The notes below the pieces were generated by a model that was not told where the DNA came from, did not search any database, and saw nothing but the letters and a program-made list of their open reading frames with translations. Shown here piece after piece: positions 35,006-43,500 of a stretch of 64,000 nucleotides of DNA. Positions within the stretch are counted from its first letter, which is position 1. Every line of letters begins with the position of its first letter. Origin of the DNA: Marinomonas alcarazii (GTDB lineage Bacteria; Pseudomonadota; Gammaproteobacteria; Pseudomonadales; Marinomonadaceae); the NCBI RefSeq assembly GCF_003208215.1, contig NZ_QKLW01000001.1, positions 434,001 through 498,000 of the forward strand. Reading direction: 5' to 3'. The translations under genes and the position numbers were made by a program.

Positions 35006-36001
35006 TTACTCCGGCTTAAAGCTGTTGTTTACGGCACTTTTTGGGTCGATTGCATCCACAGAGACGCCATTGGCTTGTGCTACGTATTCCCATGTTTTTT
35101 GAATGCGTTCGTCGGTGAAGTTACCAAAGCCGTCTTGTGTTGTGACGTCGTTGTAGACCAAGTTATAAATGCTCTTAATTTGTGCGGAAACAATCTTGGC
35201 GTCGACTTCTGGCACCATTTTGTGCAGATCCACGCCCGCTTGGTCTGGGTTGGCATAAGTAAACTCAATGGATTTTGCGAAGGCTTTGATGAAACGTTTG
35301 GCGACATCTGGACGCTCTTCTAAAAAGCGTTCAGAAGCTAGAAGAGAGGAACTATAAAGTGACAAACCAGAATTTGACCAAGGCATTTCGATCAGCTCTT
35401 TGCCTGCGCCTTTCGCTTGCGATTCATAAAGCGCGGTATTGGTAACCCAAGCAATAATGGCGTCTGTGCTGCCGGTGATCATCATTGGTGCTAGGGCACC
35501 CGGATCGGATTTTACTAATTTAATATCGCCTTCGCTCAGGCCATTTTGTTCTAACACCAATGGCAAGAAAGCATTGGATGAGGTGAAGGGTGACGTTGCG
35601 ACTTTTTTGCCTTTCAAATCTTTGATCGATTTAATGCCGCTGCTTTTTAAGACGAAAAATGCGTGTGGTGCTTGTGTGAAGTAGGGATAAACCGCTACAA
35701 CAGGCACATCGTCCTGCGCTTTTGCGGCCATCAAAGCGCCAATATCGGAACTGCCAATGTCAGATTGGCCTGTTGCCATCTTAGTCAACGCATCGGTGGA
35801 ACCGCGACCACTGGCGATCTTGACCTCTAAATCTTCGTCAGCAAAGAAACCTTGTTGGATACCTACATAAACGGGCGCTTTATCGCCACCTGGTAACCAG
35901 TCTAATTGAAATGTAACCTGATCTGCCGCCATGGCAGATGTGGCTGAGATGAGACTGGCTAAAAGAGAGAATCGAATTGCTGTTTTCTTTGCCGCTTTCA
36001 T
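35006..36001 (-). CDS. ABC substrate-binding protein, NMT1/ThiY-like
   Basis: A periplasmic binding protein of 331 aa with a signal peptide (KKTAIRFSLLASLISATSAMA, cut before ADQVTFQLDW). The VTFQLDWLPGGDKAPVYVGIQQGFF opening and SGRGSTDALTKMATGQSDIG are NMT1/THI5-like, a family that binds pyrimidine precursors, riboflavin or related heterocycles. Two starts six bases apart are possible; ATG 36001 has GGAG at better spacing. As first gene of the importer-deaminase-oxygenase operon in a purine locus, it probably binds a purine or similar base. Confidence 0.88.
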   Translation of the reverse strand: MKAAKKTAIRFSLLASLISATSAMAADQVTFQLDWLPGGDKAPVYVGIQQGFFADEDLEVKIASGRGSTDALTKMATGQSDIGSSDIGALMAAKAQDDVPVVAVYPYFTQAPHAFFVLKSSGIKSIKDLKGKKVATSPFTSSNAFLPLVLEQNGLSEGDIKLVKSDPGALAPMMITGSTDAIIAWVTNTALYESQAKGAGKELIEMPWSNSGLSLYSSSLLASERFLEERPDVAKRFIKAFAKSIEFTYANPDQAGVDLHKMVPEVDAKIVSAQIKSIYNLVYNDVTTQDGFGNFTDERIQKTWEYVAQANGVSVDAIDPKSAVNNSFKPE

Positions 36002-36205
36002 AAACATGCTCCATACAATTAATAGGGACTAAAGACCCGCTTGTTTCACATGGATATAAGTTAGCAACATTTGTTCCATATTTGTGTGGAACTAGAAATG
36101 TTTCTTTAAGTATTTGAATTTAATAATAAAAAGTAAAGTGAAAGACTTTTGGTGATAAGACAGAAAAGTATTCGAATAGAGGTAATGAAACAAAATGGTG
36201 CGATA

Positions 36206-36493
36206 TCAACCAGCCCGAGAGGCGAGTTTTTTATACACCGCATCTTTGTCTCGTTTGCCAATTGCCAGTACATAAATGACGATTTCATCATCAATGACTT
36301 CATAAGCTAGGCGATAGCCTGAGGTTCTTAGTTTTATTTTGTAGACGTAATCATAACCACGTAGTTTTGAGGCTGGAACATGCGGGTTGTCTAGTCGCTC
36401 TGCTAACTTCTTTTTAAATTGTGTTTGGATTTGTGGTGCTAATTTGCGCCATTCTTTTAGAGCTGCAGGAAGAAATTTTAATTTATAAGTCAT
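36206..36493 (-). CDS. relE: RelE-family toxin
   Basis: The toxin of a type II pair, 95 aa. Features of RelE: LKFLPAALKEWRKLAPQIQTQFKKKLAERL, LRGYDYVYKIKLRTSGYRLAYEV and a C-terminal IYVLAIGKRDKDAVYKK, which holds the basic and Tyr residues of the ribosome-dependent mRNA cleavage site. It overlaps the antitoxin gene by 11 nt, so translation is coupled. All motifs are intact. Confidence 0.92.
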   Translation of the reverse strand: MTYKLKFLPAALKEWRKLAPQIQTQFKKKLAERLDNPHVPASKLRGYDYVYKIKLRTSGYRLAYEVIDDEIVIYVLAIGKRDKDAVYKKLASRAG

Positions 36494-36734
36494 CTAAACT
36501 CACTTCGATGGCTTTGGATAAATCAGTACGGCGAGCCTCAACTAGTTTTGCTAGTTCAATATCATCGACCATCTCCATCAAAAGCTCATAGGCCTCAGCA
36601 GGGACGAGGTAAGCTGCTGGCTTATTGTGGTTTAAAATGGCTATAGCAGAGCCACCAGATTCGTTAAGTAAAGCCGTTGGGTTTTTCTTTAATTCAGAAA
36701 TACTGGCTGTGTAATTGGCTAAGATTTGTCTCAT
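36483..36734 (-). CDS. Antitoxin, Phd/YefM family
   Basis: Antitoxin partner of the RelE-like toxin, 83 aa. The N-terminal part, ANYTASISELKKNPTALLNESGGSAIAILNHNKPAAYLVPAEAYELL, is the Phd/YefM DNA-binding fold; the acidic C-terminal tail (LSKAIEVSLDDL) is the probable toxin clamp. The pair sits between the importer operon and a cupin, unrelated to purine metabolism. A strong palindromic operator lies just upstream. Confidence 0.92.
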   Translation of the reverse strand: MRQILANYTASISELKKNPTALLNESGGSAIAILNHNKPAAYLVPAEAYELLMEMVDDIELAKLVEARRTDLSKAIEVSLDDL

Positions 36735-36754
36735 GGGAACCTCTATTAAGCACT

Positions 36755-36788
36755 AAATTTAGGTCTTATTTTAGACCTAAATTTTAGG
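36755..36788 (-). promoter_or_regulatory. Operator palindromes of the Phd-RelE pair
   Basis: Perfect arms AAATTTAGGTCT (36755-36766) and AGACCTAAATTT (36773-36784), spacer TATTTT. A second palindrome, CCTAAA-T-TTTAGG, overlaps at 36776-36788. This arrangement lies about 20 bp ahead of the antitoxin start and fits cooperative autoregulation. Confidence 0.65.
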
Positions 36789-36831
36789 TGGTGCTATATA
36801 TTTATCTTTGATGCTTAATTCGGAGTGCGTA

Positions 36832-37134
36832 CTAAGACGGTTCTATCATGATGAAGTGCGTGTCAGCTTGTGCGACAGGGCAGTGATCAACCCCTTTTGG
36901 CATGACATATATCTCGCCTTGCTCAAGGATAATGTCACTGGATGATTTGAGCCTTAATGTCAATTGGCCTTTGAAGACGATGATAATTTTTTCTTCGTCT
37001 TCATGTTTGTGCCAGCCTAATTCTCCTGTCCCTTTTAAAATTCGTACCGATTGCCCATTAGACTCGGCAATGATTTTTGGTGCCCATTCTTCGTTTAGAG
37101 ATACAAATTCTTCATTGATGTTAATCTTGTCCAT
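36832..37134 (-). CDS. Small cupin-domain protein
   Basis: A single-domain cupin, 100 aa. Motif 1 is GWHKHEDEEKIIIVFKGQL (metal-type His, His, Glu) at about 40-58; motif 2 is MPKGVDHCPVA near 82-92. This may bind a metal and a small molecule, but the reaction cannot be told. The frame extends to 37167; ATG 37134 has AAGGT upstream and was preferred. It is a single gene divergent from xdhA, with no clear link to purine breakdown. Confidence 0.8.
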   Translation of the reverse strand: MDKININEEFVSLNEEWAPKIIAESNGQSVRILKGTGELGWHKHEDEEKIIIVFKGQLTLRLKSSSDIILEQGEIYVMPKGVDHCPVAQADTHFIMIEPS

Positions 37135-37333
37135 ATTGGTAACCTTATGTCCTTTATCAAACCGCATTAATGATAATAAAACTCATTTGCGATTGTCGAT
37201 AGGGTTAATACTTTTAATTGAAAATGGATTGTTTAAGGGACAGTATTAGTTTTAAATCAAAACTTTGTACGATTGGTCAGGTTTTTGCATTTAAGCTATT
37301 ATTAATGACATTATTCTAAATAAGGAGAGCGCT

Positions 37334-38833
37334 TTGCAATTTATACTAAACGATGAGCTCATCGACGATAACACGCTCCCTAGCGACTTTACCGCTTTGC
37401 GTTACTTAAGAGAAAAACGTGGATTAACTGGTACGAAGGAAGGTTGTGCCTCTGGAGATTGTGGTGCATGCACGCTTCTTGTTGGTGCATTAGAAAACGG
37501 CGAATTGACCTATTCAACGCTCAACTCATGCATTACGCCAGTTCAATCCTTATCGGGTAAGCATGTGGTCTCGGTAGAGTATTTATCCAAGGTGGATGAA
37601 TTGCATCCTGCTCAACAGGCCATGGTGGAATCTCATGGTTCTCAGTGTGGTTTTTGTACGCCGGGATTTGTATTGTCCTTGGCGGGGTTATACGAAAACA
37701 AACAGAACGCTGACCAGCCAATTGATCGTGAAGCCGTTTGCGATGCGATTTCTGGCAACTTATGTCGTTGTACTGGCTATCGCCCAATCATCGATGCTGG
37801 CTTGTCTATGATCAAGGTTCAAGAATCTAAAGAGACGCCTTTTATTGAGTTAATGAGTAAAAACGAAGGCATTAAGGCGTTACTTGAAAATCTACAAACG
37901 CAAACGAATGACGGCAGCAACTACGTACAACCAAACAATTTAGAGCAACTGGCTCAGGCATTAACTTCGTATCCAGACGCAACCTTGATCGCGGGTGGCA
38001 CGGACTTGATGCTAGAAAACACTCAGCGTTACCGCGATTTTGATACTCTCATCGACGTATCTAACGTGGCGGAACTTAAGCAGTTGGATATTGGTGCCGT
38101 GACACTGACAATCGGTGCGTCGGTGACTTACAGTGAATTGGAAGATTTCAGCAAGATACTTTATCCGCAAATTTATGGCTTATTGAGCCGAATTGCCTCT
38201 CGACAAATTCGTAACCGTGGCACGATCGGCGGCAACGTGGCGAACGCATCGCCCATTGCTGATTTACCGCCATTGCTATTGGCGTTTGATGCCGATATTC
38301 AATTATTGAAAACAGACGGCTGTACTAGAACGGTAAACATCAATGACTTTTACCAAGGCTACAAACAAACTCAACTAGCTGACGATGAAATGATCGCATC
38401 CTTTGATGTGCCGCTGGACAAACTGTCGCAATTTCATCGCTTTTATAAAGTATCGAAACGCATGGAAGACGATATTTCCAGCGTTATGTTAGCGGTTCGA
38501 TTTAGCGTTGATAATGGCAAAGTAAGCGATGTACGCTTTGCATTTGGTGGCATGGCCGCCACCCCAATTCGTGGTAAAAAAGCAGAAGCCGCATTAATCG
38601 GCAAAGCCATTAATGACGAGCAAGCCTTAAACCAAGCCATAGAAGCGTTACGCAGCGAATTAACGCCAATGAGCGATATGCGAGCCAGCGCAAAATACCG
38701 TTTGGATATTGCCTGTAATCTGATTCACAAAGCCTGGTTGGAATTAAACGGCACCGAGGTGGTGACCTTCTCAGGTCACGCTGTTAGCGATTCCATTTTA
38801 TCGACTGGTTCGGAGGCAAGCACTCATGCGTAA
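37334..38833 (+). CDS. xdhA: Xanthine dehydrogenase, small subunit (2Fe-2S and FAD)
   Basis: Oxidises hypoxanthine to xanthine and urate together with XdhB. In 499 aa the first 2Fe-2S cluster has CASGDCGACTLL, the second CGFCTPGF and CRCTGYRP; the FAD domain begins near 195 with LIAGGTDLMLE and ends with a CO-dehydrogenase-flavoprotein-like C-terminal part. A TTG start is used: AAGGAG lies seven bases upstream and the frame has no better start. It overlaps xdhB by 8 nt, and the urate it yields is the substrate of hpxO nearby. Confidence 0.95.
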   Translation: MQFILNDELIDDNTLPSDFTALRYLREKRGLTGTKEGCASGDCGACTLLVGALENGELTYSTLNSCITPVQSLSGKHVVSVEYLSKVDELHPAQQAMVESHGSQCGFCTPGFVLSLAGLYENKQNADQPIDREAVCDAISGNLCRCTGYRPIIDAGLSMIKVQESKETPFIELMSKNEGIKALLENLQTQTNDGSNYVQPNNLEQLAQALTSYPDATLIAGGTDLMLENTQRYRDFDTLIDVSNVAELKQLDIGAVTLTIGASVTYSELEDFSKILYPQIYGLLSRIASRQIRNRGTIGGNVANASPIADLPPLLLAFDADIQLLKTDGCTRTVNINDFYQGYKQTQLADDEMIASFDVPLDKLSQFHRFYKVSKRMEDDISSVMLAVRFSVDNGKVSDVRFAFGGMAATPIRGKKAEAALIGKAINDEQALNQAIEALRSELTPMSDMRASAKYRLDIACNLIHKAWLELNGTEVVTFSGHAVSDSILSTGSEASTHA

Positions 38834-41174
38834 ACTGCCACAAGATTTTACTTTAGACAAAAAAGACATCGGCAAAAATGGTTTTTTGCCTGTCCATGAA
38901 TCGGCGATTAAACACGTAACAGGCCAAGCCGTTTACATTGACGACATGCCAGAATGGCCAAATGAATTGCATGTGGCAACGGGGTTATCGACCGAAGCTC
39001 ACGCGGATATTGTGTCGATCAACTTGGACAAAGTTCGTGCTTACCCAGGTGTGGTCGATGTGATCGTACAAGCGGATATTCCTGGTGAAGTGGATGTGTC
39101 GCCTGTATTGAGCGGTGATTTGCTATTGGCGGGTGATTTCGTTCACTTCATAGGGCAAGCCATTTTTGCGGTCGCAGCCACCAGTTTGCGTGCGGCAAAA
39201 CAAGCCGTTGCCTTGGCGGAGATAGAGTACAAAACGCGAGAAGCAACCTTACATCCTCGCCAATCGTTAGAGCGTCAAGAGTTCGTTTTGCCGACTCACA
39301 CCATTAGCTGTGGCGACGCTAAAGGGGCATTAGAAACTGCGCCAAATAAACTGAAGTCCGATTTGTACATCAAAGGCCAGGAACATTTTTATCTGGAAGG
39401 CCAGATCAGTGTGGCAACGCCAAATGAAGACGGCGGCGTACAAGTATTTGCTTCCTCTCAGCATCCAGCGGAAGTACAAAAGCTGGTGGCGCGTGTGCTT
39501 GGCTTGCCAGTGGCGCAGGTATTGGTTGAAGTACGTCGTATGGGCGGTGGCTTTGGTGGTAAAGAATCGCAAGCGGCGGTGCTGAGCTGTATGGCAGCGG
39601 TGCTTGCGGTACGAAATCGTTGCCCAGTTAAGTATCGCATGCCGCGCCAAGACGACATGGTGCAAACCGGTAAGCGTCACGACTTCTGGAACAGCTACGA
39701 AGTGGGCTTTTCTGACGCGGGTGAGATACTTGCAGCAGAGTACGACATGGTGGGCAAATGTGGCTGTACCGCCGATTTATCTGACGGCGTTGTTGACCGC
39801 GCCATGTTCCACGCAGACAACGCTTATTTCCTACCGAATGCTCGCATCAGTGGCTATCGTGGGAAAACCCACACAGTGTCCAATACCGCGTTTCGTGGCT
39901 TTGGTGGGCCTAAAGGCGTTCTGTTGGCAGAAAACGTGATCGAAGAAATCGCCTGCGCAGTAGGCAAAGATGCCCTAGATATTCGTAAGCTAAATTGTTA
40001 TCAAACCGGTAAAGACACCACGCCATATGGGCAAAAAGTCGATGACGATGTGTTGCTTACACTGATAGAAGAACTCGAAACCAGCTCAGATTATCGCGCT
40101 CGTCGTGAAGCGATTAAGGCATTCAACAAGAAGAACTCTTTCTTGAAAAAAGGCCTCGCGCTCACGCCTGTGAAATTTGGTATTTCCTTTACCTCGAAAC
40201 ACTTAAACCAAGGTGGTGCTTTGCTGCATATCTACACCGACGGCAGTGTGCACGTGAGCCATGGCGGAACGGAAATGGGGCAGGGGCTTTACACCAAGGT
40301 GGCGCAAATTGTTGCCAAGGCTTTTGGTATTGACTATCAGCGCGTCAACGTGGGTTCTACTCGTACTGACAAAGTGCCAAACGCGTCACCCACCGCCGCT
40401 TCCGCAGGAACGGATTTGAACGGCATGGCTGCGCTAGACGCCGCTCTGACGATCAAAAGCCGCTTGCAAGAATTCGCCATGGAACACTTTGCTATTGCTG
40501 CCGATGAATTTGCTATTGAAGACGATCAAGTCATCCTAGGCAGCGAGACAATGAGTTTTCCCGAATTCATTAAACTGGCGTACATGAATCGCGTGTCTTT
40601 ATCGTCTACCGGTTTTTATAAAACACCGAAGATAGGTTACGACCGCAAAGCCGCCAAAGGTCGTCCATTTTTATACTACGCCAATGGCGCTGCTGTGGCG
40701 GAAGTGATCGTCGATACCTTCACAGGTGAATACAAGGTGACTCAAGTGGATATCCTCCACGACGTTGGCGATTCGATAAACGCAGATTTGGATATAGGGC
40801 AAATCGAAGGCGCGTTTGTACAAGGCATGGGCTGGCTCACGTCAGAAGAGCTAAGCTGGGATGAAAAAGGTCGCATCACCACCAACAGCCCGGCGAATTA
40901 CAAAATTCCTACATCGGCGGACATTCCAGAGAAGTTCAACGTTAAACTGTTTGATCGACCCAATAGCGAAGAATCCGTCTATCGTTCTAAAGCCGTAGGC
41001 GAACCGCCGCTCATGCTGGGGATTTCCGTTTGGTGTGCACTAAAAGACGCCTGCGCTGCCGTGGCAGACCATAAAATCTCACCGCCATTGGCTGTGCCTG
41101 CCACGCCAGAAGCGGTGTTTTACGCCATGCAAGCAGCGCAAAATCATAAAGCGGATGAGGAAGTCAGTCTATGA
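38826..41174 (+). CDS. xdhB: Xanthine dehydrogenase, large molybdopterin subunit
   Basis: The 782-aa catalytic subunit. Molybdenum cofactor motifs include RRMGGGFGGKE (about 238), FRGFGGPKG (about 360) and the late KAVGEPPLMLG with the base-catalytic Glu (about 725). HVSHGGTEMGQGLYTK is also typical. Length is normal for bacterial XdhB. It overlaps xdhA at the start and xdhC by 4 nt at the end (ATGATG), so all three are translationally coupled. Confidence 0.95.
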   Translation: MRKLPQDFTLDKKDIGKNGFLPVHESAIKHVTGQAVYIDDMPEWPNELHVATGLSTEAHADIVSINLDKVRAYPGVVDVIVQADIPGEVDVSPVLSGDLLLAGDFVHFIGQAIFAVAATSLRAAKQAVALAEIEYKTREATLHPRQSLERQEFVLPTHTISCGDAKGALETAPNKLKSDLYIKGQEHFYLEGQISVATPNEDGGVQVFASSQHPAEVQKLVARVLGLPVAQVLVEVRRMGGGFGGKESQAAVLSCMAAVLAVRNRCPVKYRMPRQDDMVQTGKRHDFWNSYEVGFSDAGEILAAEYDMVGKCGCTADLSDGVVDRAMFHADNAYFLPNARISGYRGKTHTVSNTAFRGFGGPKGVLLAENVIEEIACAVGKDALDIRKLNCYQTGKDTTPYGQKVDDDVLLTLIEELETSSDYRARREAIKAFNKKNSFLKKGLALTPVKFGISFTSKHLNQGGALLHIYTDGSVHVSHGGTEMGQGLYTKVAQIVAKAFGIDYQRVNVGSTRTDKVPNASPTAASAGTDLNGMAALDAALTIKSRLQEFAMEHFAIAADEFAIEDDQVILGSETMSFPEFIKLAYMNRVSLSSTGFYKTPKIGYDRKAAKGRPFLYYANGAAVAEVIVDTFTGEYKVTQVDILHDVGDSINADLDIGQIEGAFVQGMGWLTSEELSWDEKGRITTNSPANYKIPTSADIPEKFNVKLFDRPNSEESVYRSKAVGEPPLMLGISVWCALKDACAAVADHKISPPLAVPATPEAVFYAMQAAQNHKADEEVSL

Positions 41175-42037
41175 TGTCCTCTATGAGCTGGGTTCAGGCC
41201 TTGCAAGAGGTGGAAAAAGCAGGGCAAGCTTGGGTGATTGCTACCGTGATCGGCACCCAGGGTTCTGCGCCGCGGGAATCATCGAGCAAGATGATTATTA
41301 CCGAAGAGCACAGCTTCGACACGATCGGCGGCGGACAGCTGGAATACGCTGTTTGCCAAAAAGCCCGCGCCATGTTGCAAGATACTGCATCGCCTTCGCA
41401 TCTTTTGGAAAACTTTCCCCTCGCCGCCAAAACCAACCAATGTTGCGGCGGCACAGTGTCTGTTTTATTGGAATACTTTCCAGAGCCAGCGACGAAAATC
41501 ACTATCTTTGGCATGGGGCACGTGGCAACGACTTTGGTTAATGTTCTGGGCAACATGCAGGCGAAAATCTCATGGGTCGACAGCCGTGCAAATCTTGCTC
41601 AAGACCATAACCTCAAAGGCTTGCCAAGCAACGTCACGCCGTTTTTGTATGAATCCATGCTGGAACACATCGACCACATGAGTCATAACGAAATCGCCTT
41701 AGTCATGACCCACGACCACGCCTTGGACTACCAACTTGTGGAAGCCTTGCTGGATCGCAAAGACTGCCGATTCATCGGCCTAATCGGCTCGAAAACCAAA
41801 GCGCTTCGCTTCAAAAAACGCCTCGTTAGCGCCTCCTTCAGCCAAGCGGAAATAGACTCAGTACATTGCCCAGTGGGGCTAAACGAAATCGCAGGCAAGA
41901 AACCCTTCGAAATCGCCATCTCCATCGCAGGGCAAATCATCCAAATCACCCAAACCAAAAACGAAGCAAAAAAGGGCAGTGGACTGACTTGGAAAGAAAT
42001 TAACAACGCCCTAAGTGAAGAAAAGGCTCACATCTAG
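41171..42037 (+). CDS. xdhC: XdhC, molybdenum cofactor maturation factor
   Basis: Binds sulfurated Mo cofactor and inserts it into XdhB; not part of the final enzyme. The 288-aa protein has the XdhC N-terminal domain (IGTQGSAPRESSSKMIIT, FDTIGGGQLEYAV, then NQCCGGTVSVLLEYF) and a C-terminal Rossmann domain (ITIFGMGHVATTLVNVL, VMTHDHALDYQLVEALL, RFIGLIGSKTKALRFKKRL). CGG in NQCCGG is the cysteine thought to hold the cofactor. It ends the xdh operon; the following gap is full of repeats. Confidence 0.93.
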   Translation: MMSSMSWVQALQEVEKAGQAWVIATVIGTQGSAPRESSSKMIITEEHSFDTIGGGQLEYAVCQKARAMLQDTASPSHLLENFPLAAKTNQCCGGTVSVLLEYFPEPATKITIFGMGHVATTLVNVLGNMQAKISWVDSRANLAQDHNLKGLPSNVTPFLYESMLEHIDHMSHNEIALVMTHDHALDYQLVEALLDRKDCRFIGLIGSKTKALRFKKRLVSASFSQAEIDSVHCPVGLNEIAGKKPFEIAISIAGQIIQITQTKNEAKKGSGLTWKEINNALSEEKAHI

Positions 42038-42051
42038 GTCGTTTGGTAGCA

Positions 42052-42117
42052 GGAGCAAGGCAAACACCACCGCTCGACACTGTCGTTTGACCTCGCTCTT
42101 GGCGTTTGCCTTGCTCC
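42052..42117. repeat. Long imperfect hairpin in repeat part A
   Basis: Arms of 18 bp, 42052-42069 and 42100-42117, pair with a single mismatch. They enclose CGACACTGTCG, itself a small palindrome. The stem follows xdhC by 14 nt and may also act on xdh mRNA. Confidence 0.75.
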
Positions 42118-42459
42118 GCATCAACGTAATTATTCCCTCCCCTTATGTCTTCCAAGGGGAGGGCGAGGGAGGGGTAATTACTTTGGCTCTTCGGAGCTTT
42201 GACCCTGACTTCCACTGGAGACGCGAGCAAACCAAACACCACCGCTCGACACTGTCGTTTGACCTCGCTCTTGGCGTTCGCCTTACTCCGCATCAACCTT
42301 GTAAGTTGTTGATTTAACTTTTTTTGTAGGTCGCGGCTTTAGCCCGACAACGTAATTATTCCCTCCCCTTATGTCTTCCAAGGGGAGGGCTAGGGTGGGG
42401 TTATTACTTTGGCTCTTCAGGGCTTTGCCCCCGTCTTCCAAATGCGAGCCCTATGTTTC

Positions 42460-42489
42460 TTGACCACACCTGTTAACGGGTGCTATTAA
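42460..42489 (+). promoter_or_regulatory. Promoter and operator for the Phd-ParE pair
   Basis: TTGACC (42460-42465) and TATTAA (42484-42489), spaced 18 bp, enclose the near-palindrome CACCTGTTAACGGGTG (42467-42482) centred on GTTAAC. A repressor bound there would block the promoter. Confidence 0.55.
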
Positions 42490-42519
42490 TGGCACTCGAT
42501 TGCTTGCTAGGAAGTCACT

Positions 42520-42789
42520 ATGCAGATTAAATTTTCTGAGGATGTTATTCCTCTATCAGACCTAAAGATCAATCCCGGAAAGGTAGTGGGTCGAACGCAG
42601 GAAACGCATCGCCCAATTCTACTTACTAGCCGTGGCCGCGGCGTAGCGGTTGTTCAGGGGCTCGAAGATTATGAGAAAACCGCAGAGGAATTGCGGTTTG
42701 TAAAAGCGGTGGCGCAGGGGCTAATGGATGCTCGCGAAGGCAACACCGTATCCTTGGAGGACGCCAAGATAACCTTGGGAATCAAGTAA
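42520..42789 (+). CDS. Antitoxin, Phd/YefM family
   Basis: An 89-aa antitoxin. The N-terminal part, FSEDVIPLSDLKINPGKVVGRTQETHRPILLTSRGRGVAVVQGLEDYEKT, is a Phd/YefM-type fold; the C-terminal LMDAREGNTVSLEDAKITLG is the usual tail of antitoxins paired with ParE-like toxins. AGGAAG lies upstream of the ATG. The stop codon directly abuts the toxin start. It is the first gene after the repeats downstream of xdhC and all following small genes to 46.4 kb run in the same direction. Confidence 0.9.
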   Translation: MQIKFSEDVIPLSDLKINPGKVVGRTQETHRPILLTSRGRGVAVVQGLEDYEKTAEELRFVKAVAQGLMDAREGNTVSLEDAKITLGIK

Positions 42790-43089
42790 ATGGAATTACG
42801 CATCGTACAGTCTGCTCTTGAGGATTTACAAGCTATTCAGGAGTATTACCGAGAACAAGATGTGCCGCATATCGGTGATGACTTCGTCGCTGCTATCTTG
42901 AAACATTGCGAAATGCTTCAAATTTACCCAGATATAGGCCGAATTGTTCCTGAATTCAACATGGATCACATTCGTGAATTGATTCACGCGCCATTTCGGG
43001 TTGTCTACCTCAGACAAGCCAAAGAGATTGTGCTCATCCGCGTCTGGCGAAGTGAGAGACAGCTTGAATTAACAGAGAATGAGGCCTAA
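42790..43089 (+). CDS. ParE/RelE superfamily toxin
   Basis: A 99-aa toxin directly after its antitoxin with no gap. ParE-type elements are seen: IVQSALEDLQAIQEYYREQ, MLQIYPDIGRIVPEF, IRELIHAPFRVVYLRQAKEIVLIRVWRSERQL. The arrangement Phd-ParE (mixed-family pair) is common. Right after the stop comes GCAAACGCCA, the beginning of a degenerate copy of repeat part A. Confidence 0.9.
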   Translation: MELRIVQSALEDLQAIQEYYREQDVPHIGDDFVAAILKHCEMLQIYPDIGRIVPEFNMDHIRELIHAPFRVVYLRQAKEIVLIRVWRSERQLELTENEA

Positions 43090-43160
43090 GCAAACGCCAC
43101 AACTCAACTTGACTGCTTTATGGCCGTTTGACCTCGCTCTTGGTGTTCGTCTTGCTCCCA
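43090..43160 (+). repeat. Third, diverged copy of repeat part A
   Basis: Shares CCGTTTGACCTCGCTCTTGG and the GCAAACGCCA start with the copies at 42061 and 42233, though the middle has changed. It begins at the stop codon of the ParE toxin. Confidence 0.7.
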
Positions 43161-43209
43161 TAATCTCTCCAGTATAAAACGAGATCACTCGAAATTTTTC
43201 GATTTTGAT

Positions 43210-43241
43210 GTTTTAACGTTATAACGCTACATTGTTAAAAC
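43210..43241 (+). promoter_or_regulatory. Operator of the second toxin-antitoxin pair
   Basis: GTTTTAAC (43210-43217), GTTATAAC (43218-43225) and GTTAAAAC (43234-43241): an 8-bp inverted repeat with a palindrome between the arms. It sits 26 bp before the ribbon-helix-helix antitoxin start. Confidence 0.55.
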
Positions 43242-43266
43242 CCCTGAAGAATCGTCGAGGTGTAAC

Positions 43267-43500
43267 ATGAGTAATTTATCAAAACGTTCAACCGTTTACT
43301 TTGAGCCTGCTATCCATCAAGCGCTAAAAATGCGAGCGGCATCATCAGATGTTTCTATTTCAGAACTAATTGATGAAGCGGTACGCTTGCTTATGAGAGA
43401 GGATCAAGAAGACCTTGCTGCCATTTCAGAACGAGTGAATGAGCCAGAAGTGACTTATGAAGTTTTTCTAAACGAGCTGAAAGCGAATGGCAAAATATAA
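43267..43500 (+). CDS. Antitoxin, CopG-like ribbon-helix-helix
   Basis: A 77-aa antitoxin with the ribbon-helix-helix KRSTVYFEPAIHQALKMRAASSDVSISELIDEAVRLLM at residues 6-43 and an acidic C-terminal tail (EDLAAISERVNEPEVTYEVFLNEL). GAGGTG lies five bases before the ATG. It overlaps the toxin by 14 nt. Operator repeats upstream support autoregulation. Confidence 0.9.
   Translation: MSNLSKRSTVYFEPAIHQALKMRAASSDVSISELIDEAVRLLMREDQEDLAAISERVNEPEVTYEVFLNELKANGKI

Larger units (their letters stand above)
42038..42519 (+). repeat. Gap made of two copies of a composite intergenic repeat
   Basis: Part A, 65 nt, is at 42061-42125 and again at 42233-42297, with only a few differences. Part B, about 92 nt, is at 42122-42213 and again at 42348-42440. 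Copy B carries the hairpin CCCTCCCCTT...AAGGGGAGGG (arms 42135-42144/42154-42163 and 42361-42370/42380-42389). Degenerate further copies lie at 43090-43160 and 43880-43952. No protein-coding frame is convincing. Confidence 0.85.

Noticed and set aside
41155..41541. 128-aa frame overlapping xdhC in another phase
   Set aside because: Arg-rich translation and complete overlap with the XdhC domain; codon use follows XdhC.
42061..42125. Repeat part A as an integron attC site
   Set aside because: It forms a long hairpin and follows a toxin gene at one place, but lacks the GTTRRRY-type end core and occurs directly after xdhC, so it fits a REP/MITE-like repeat better.
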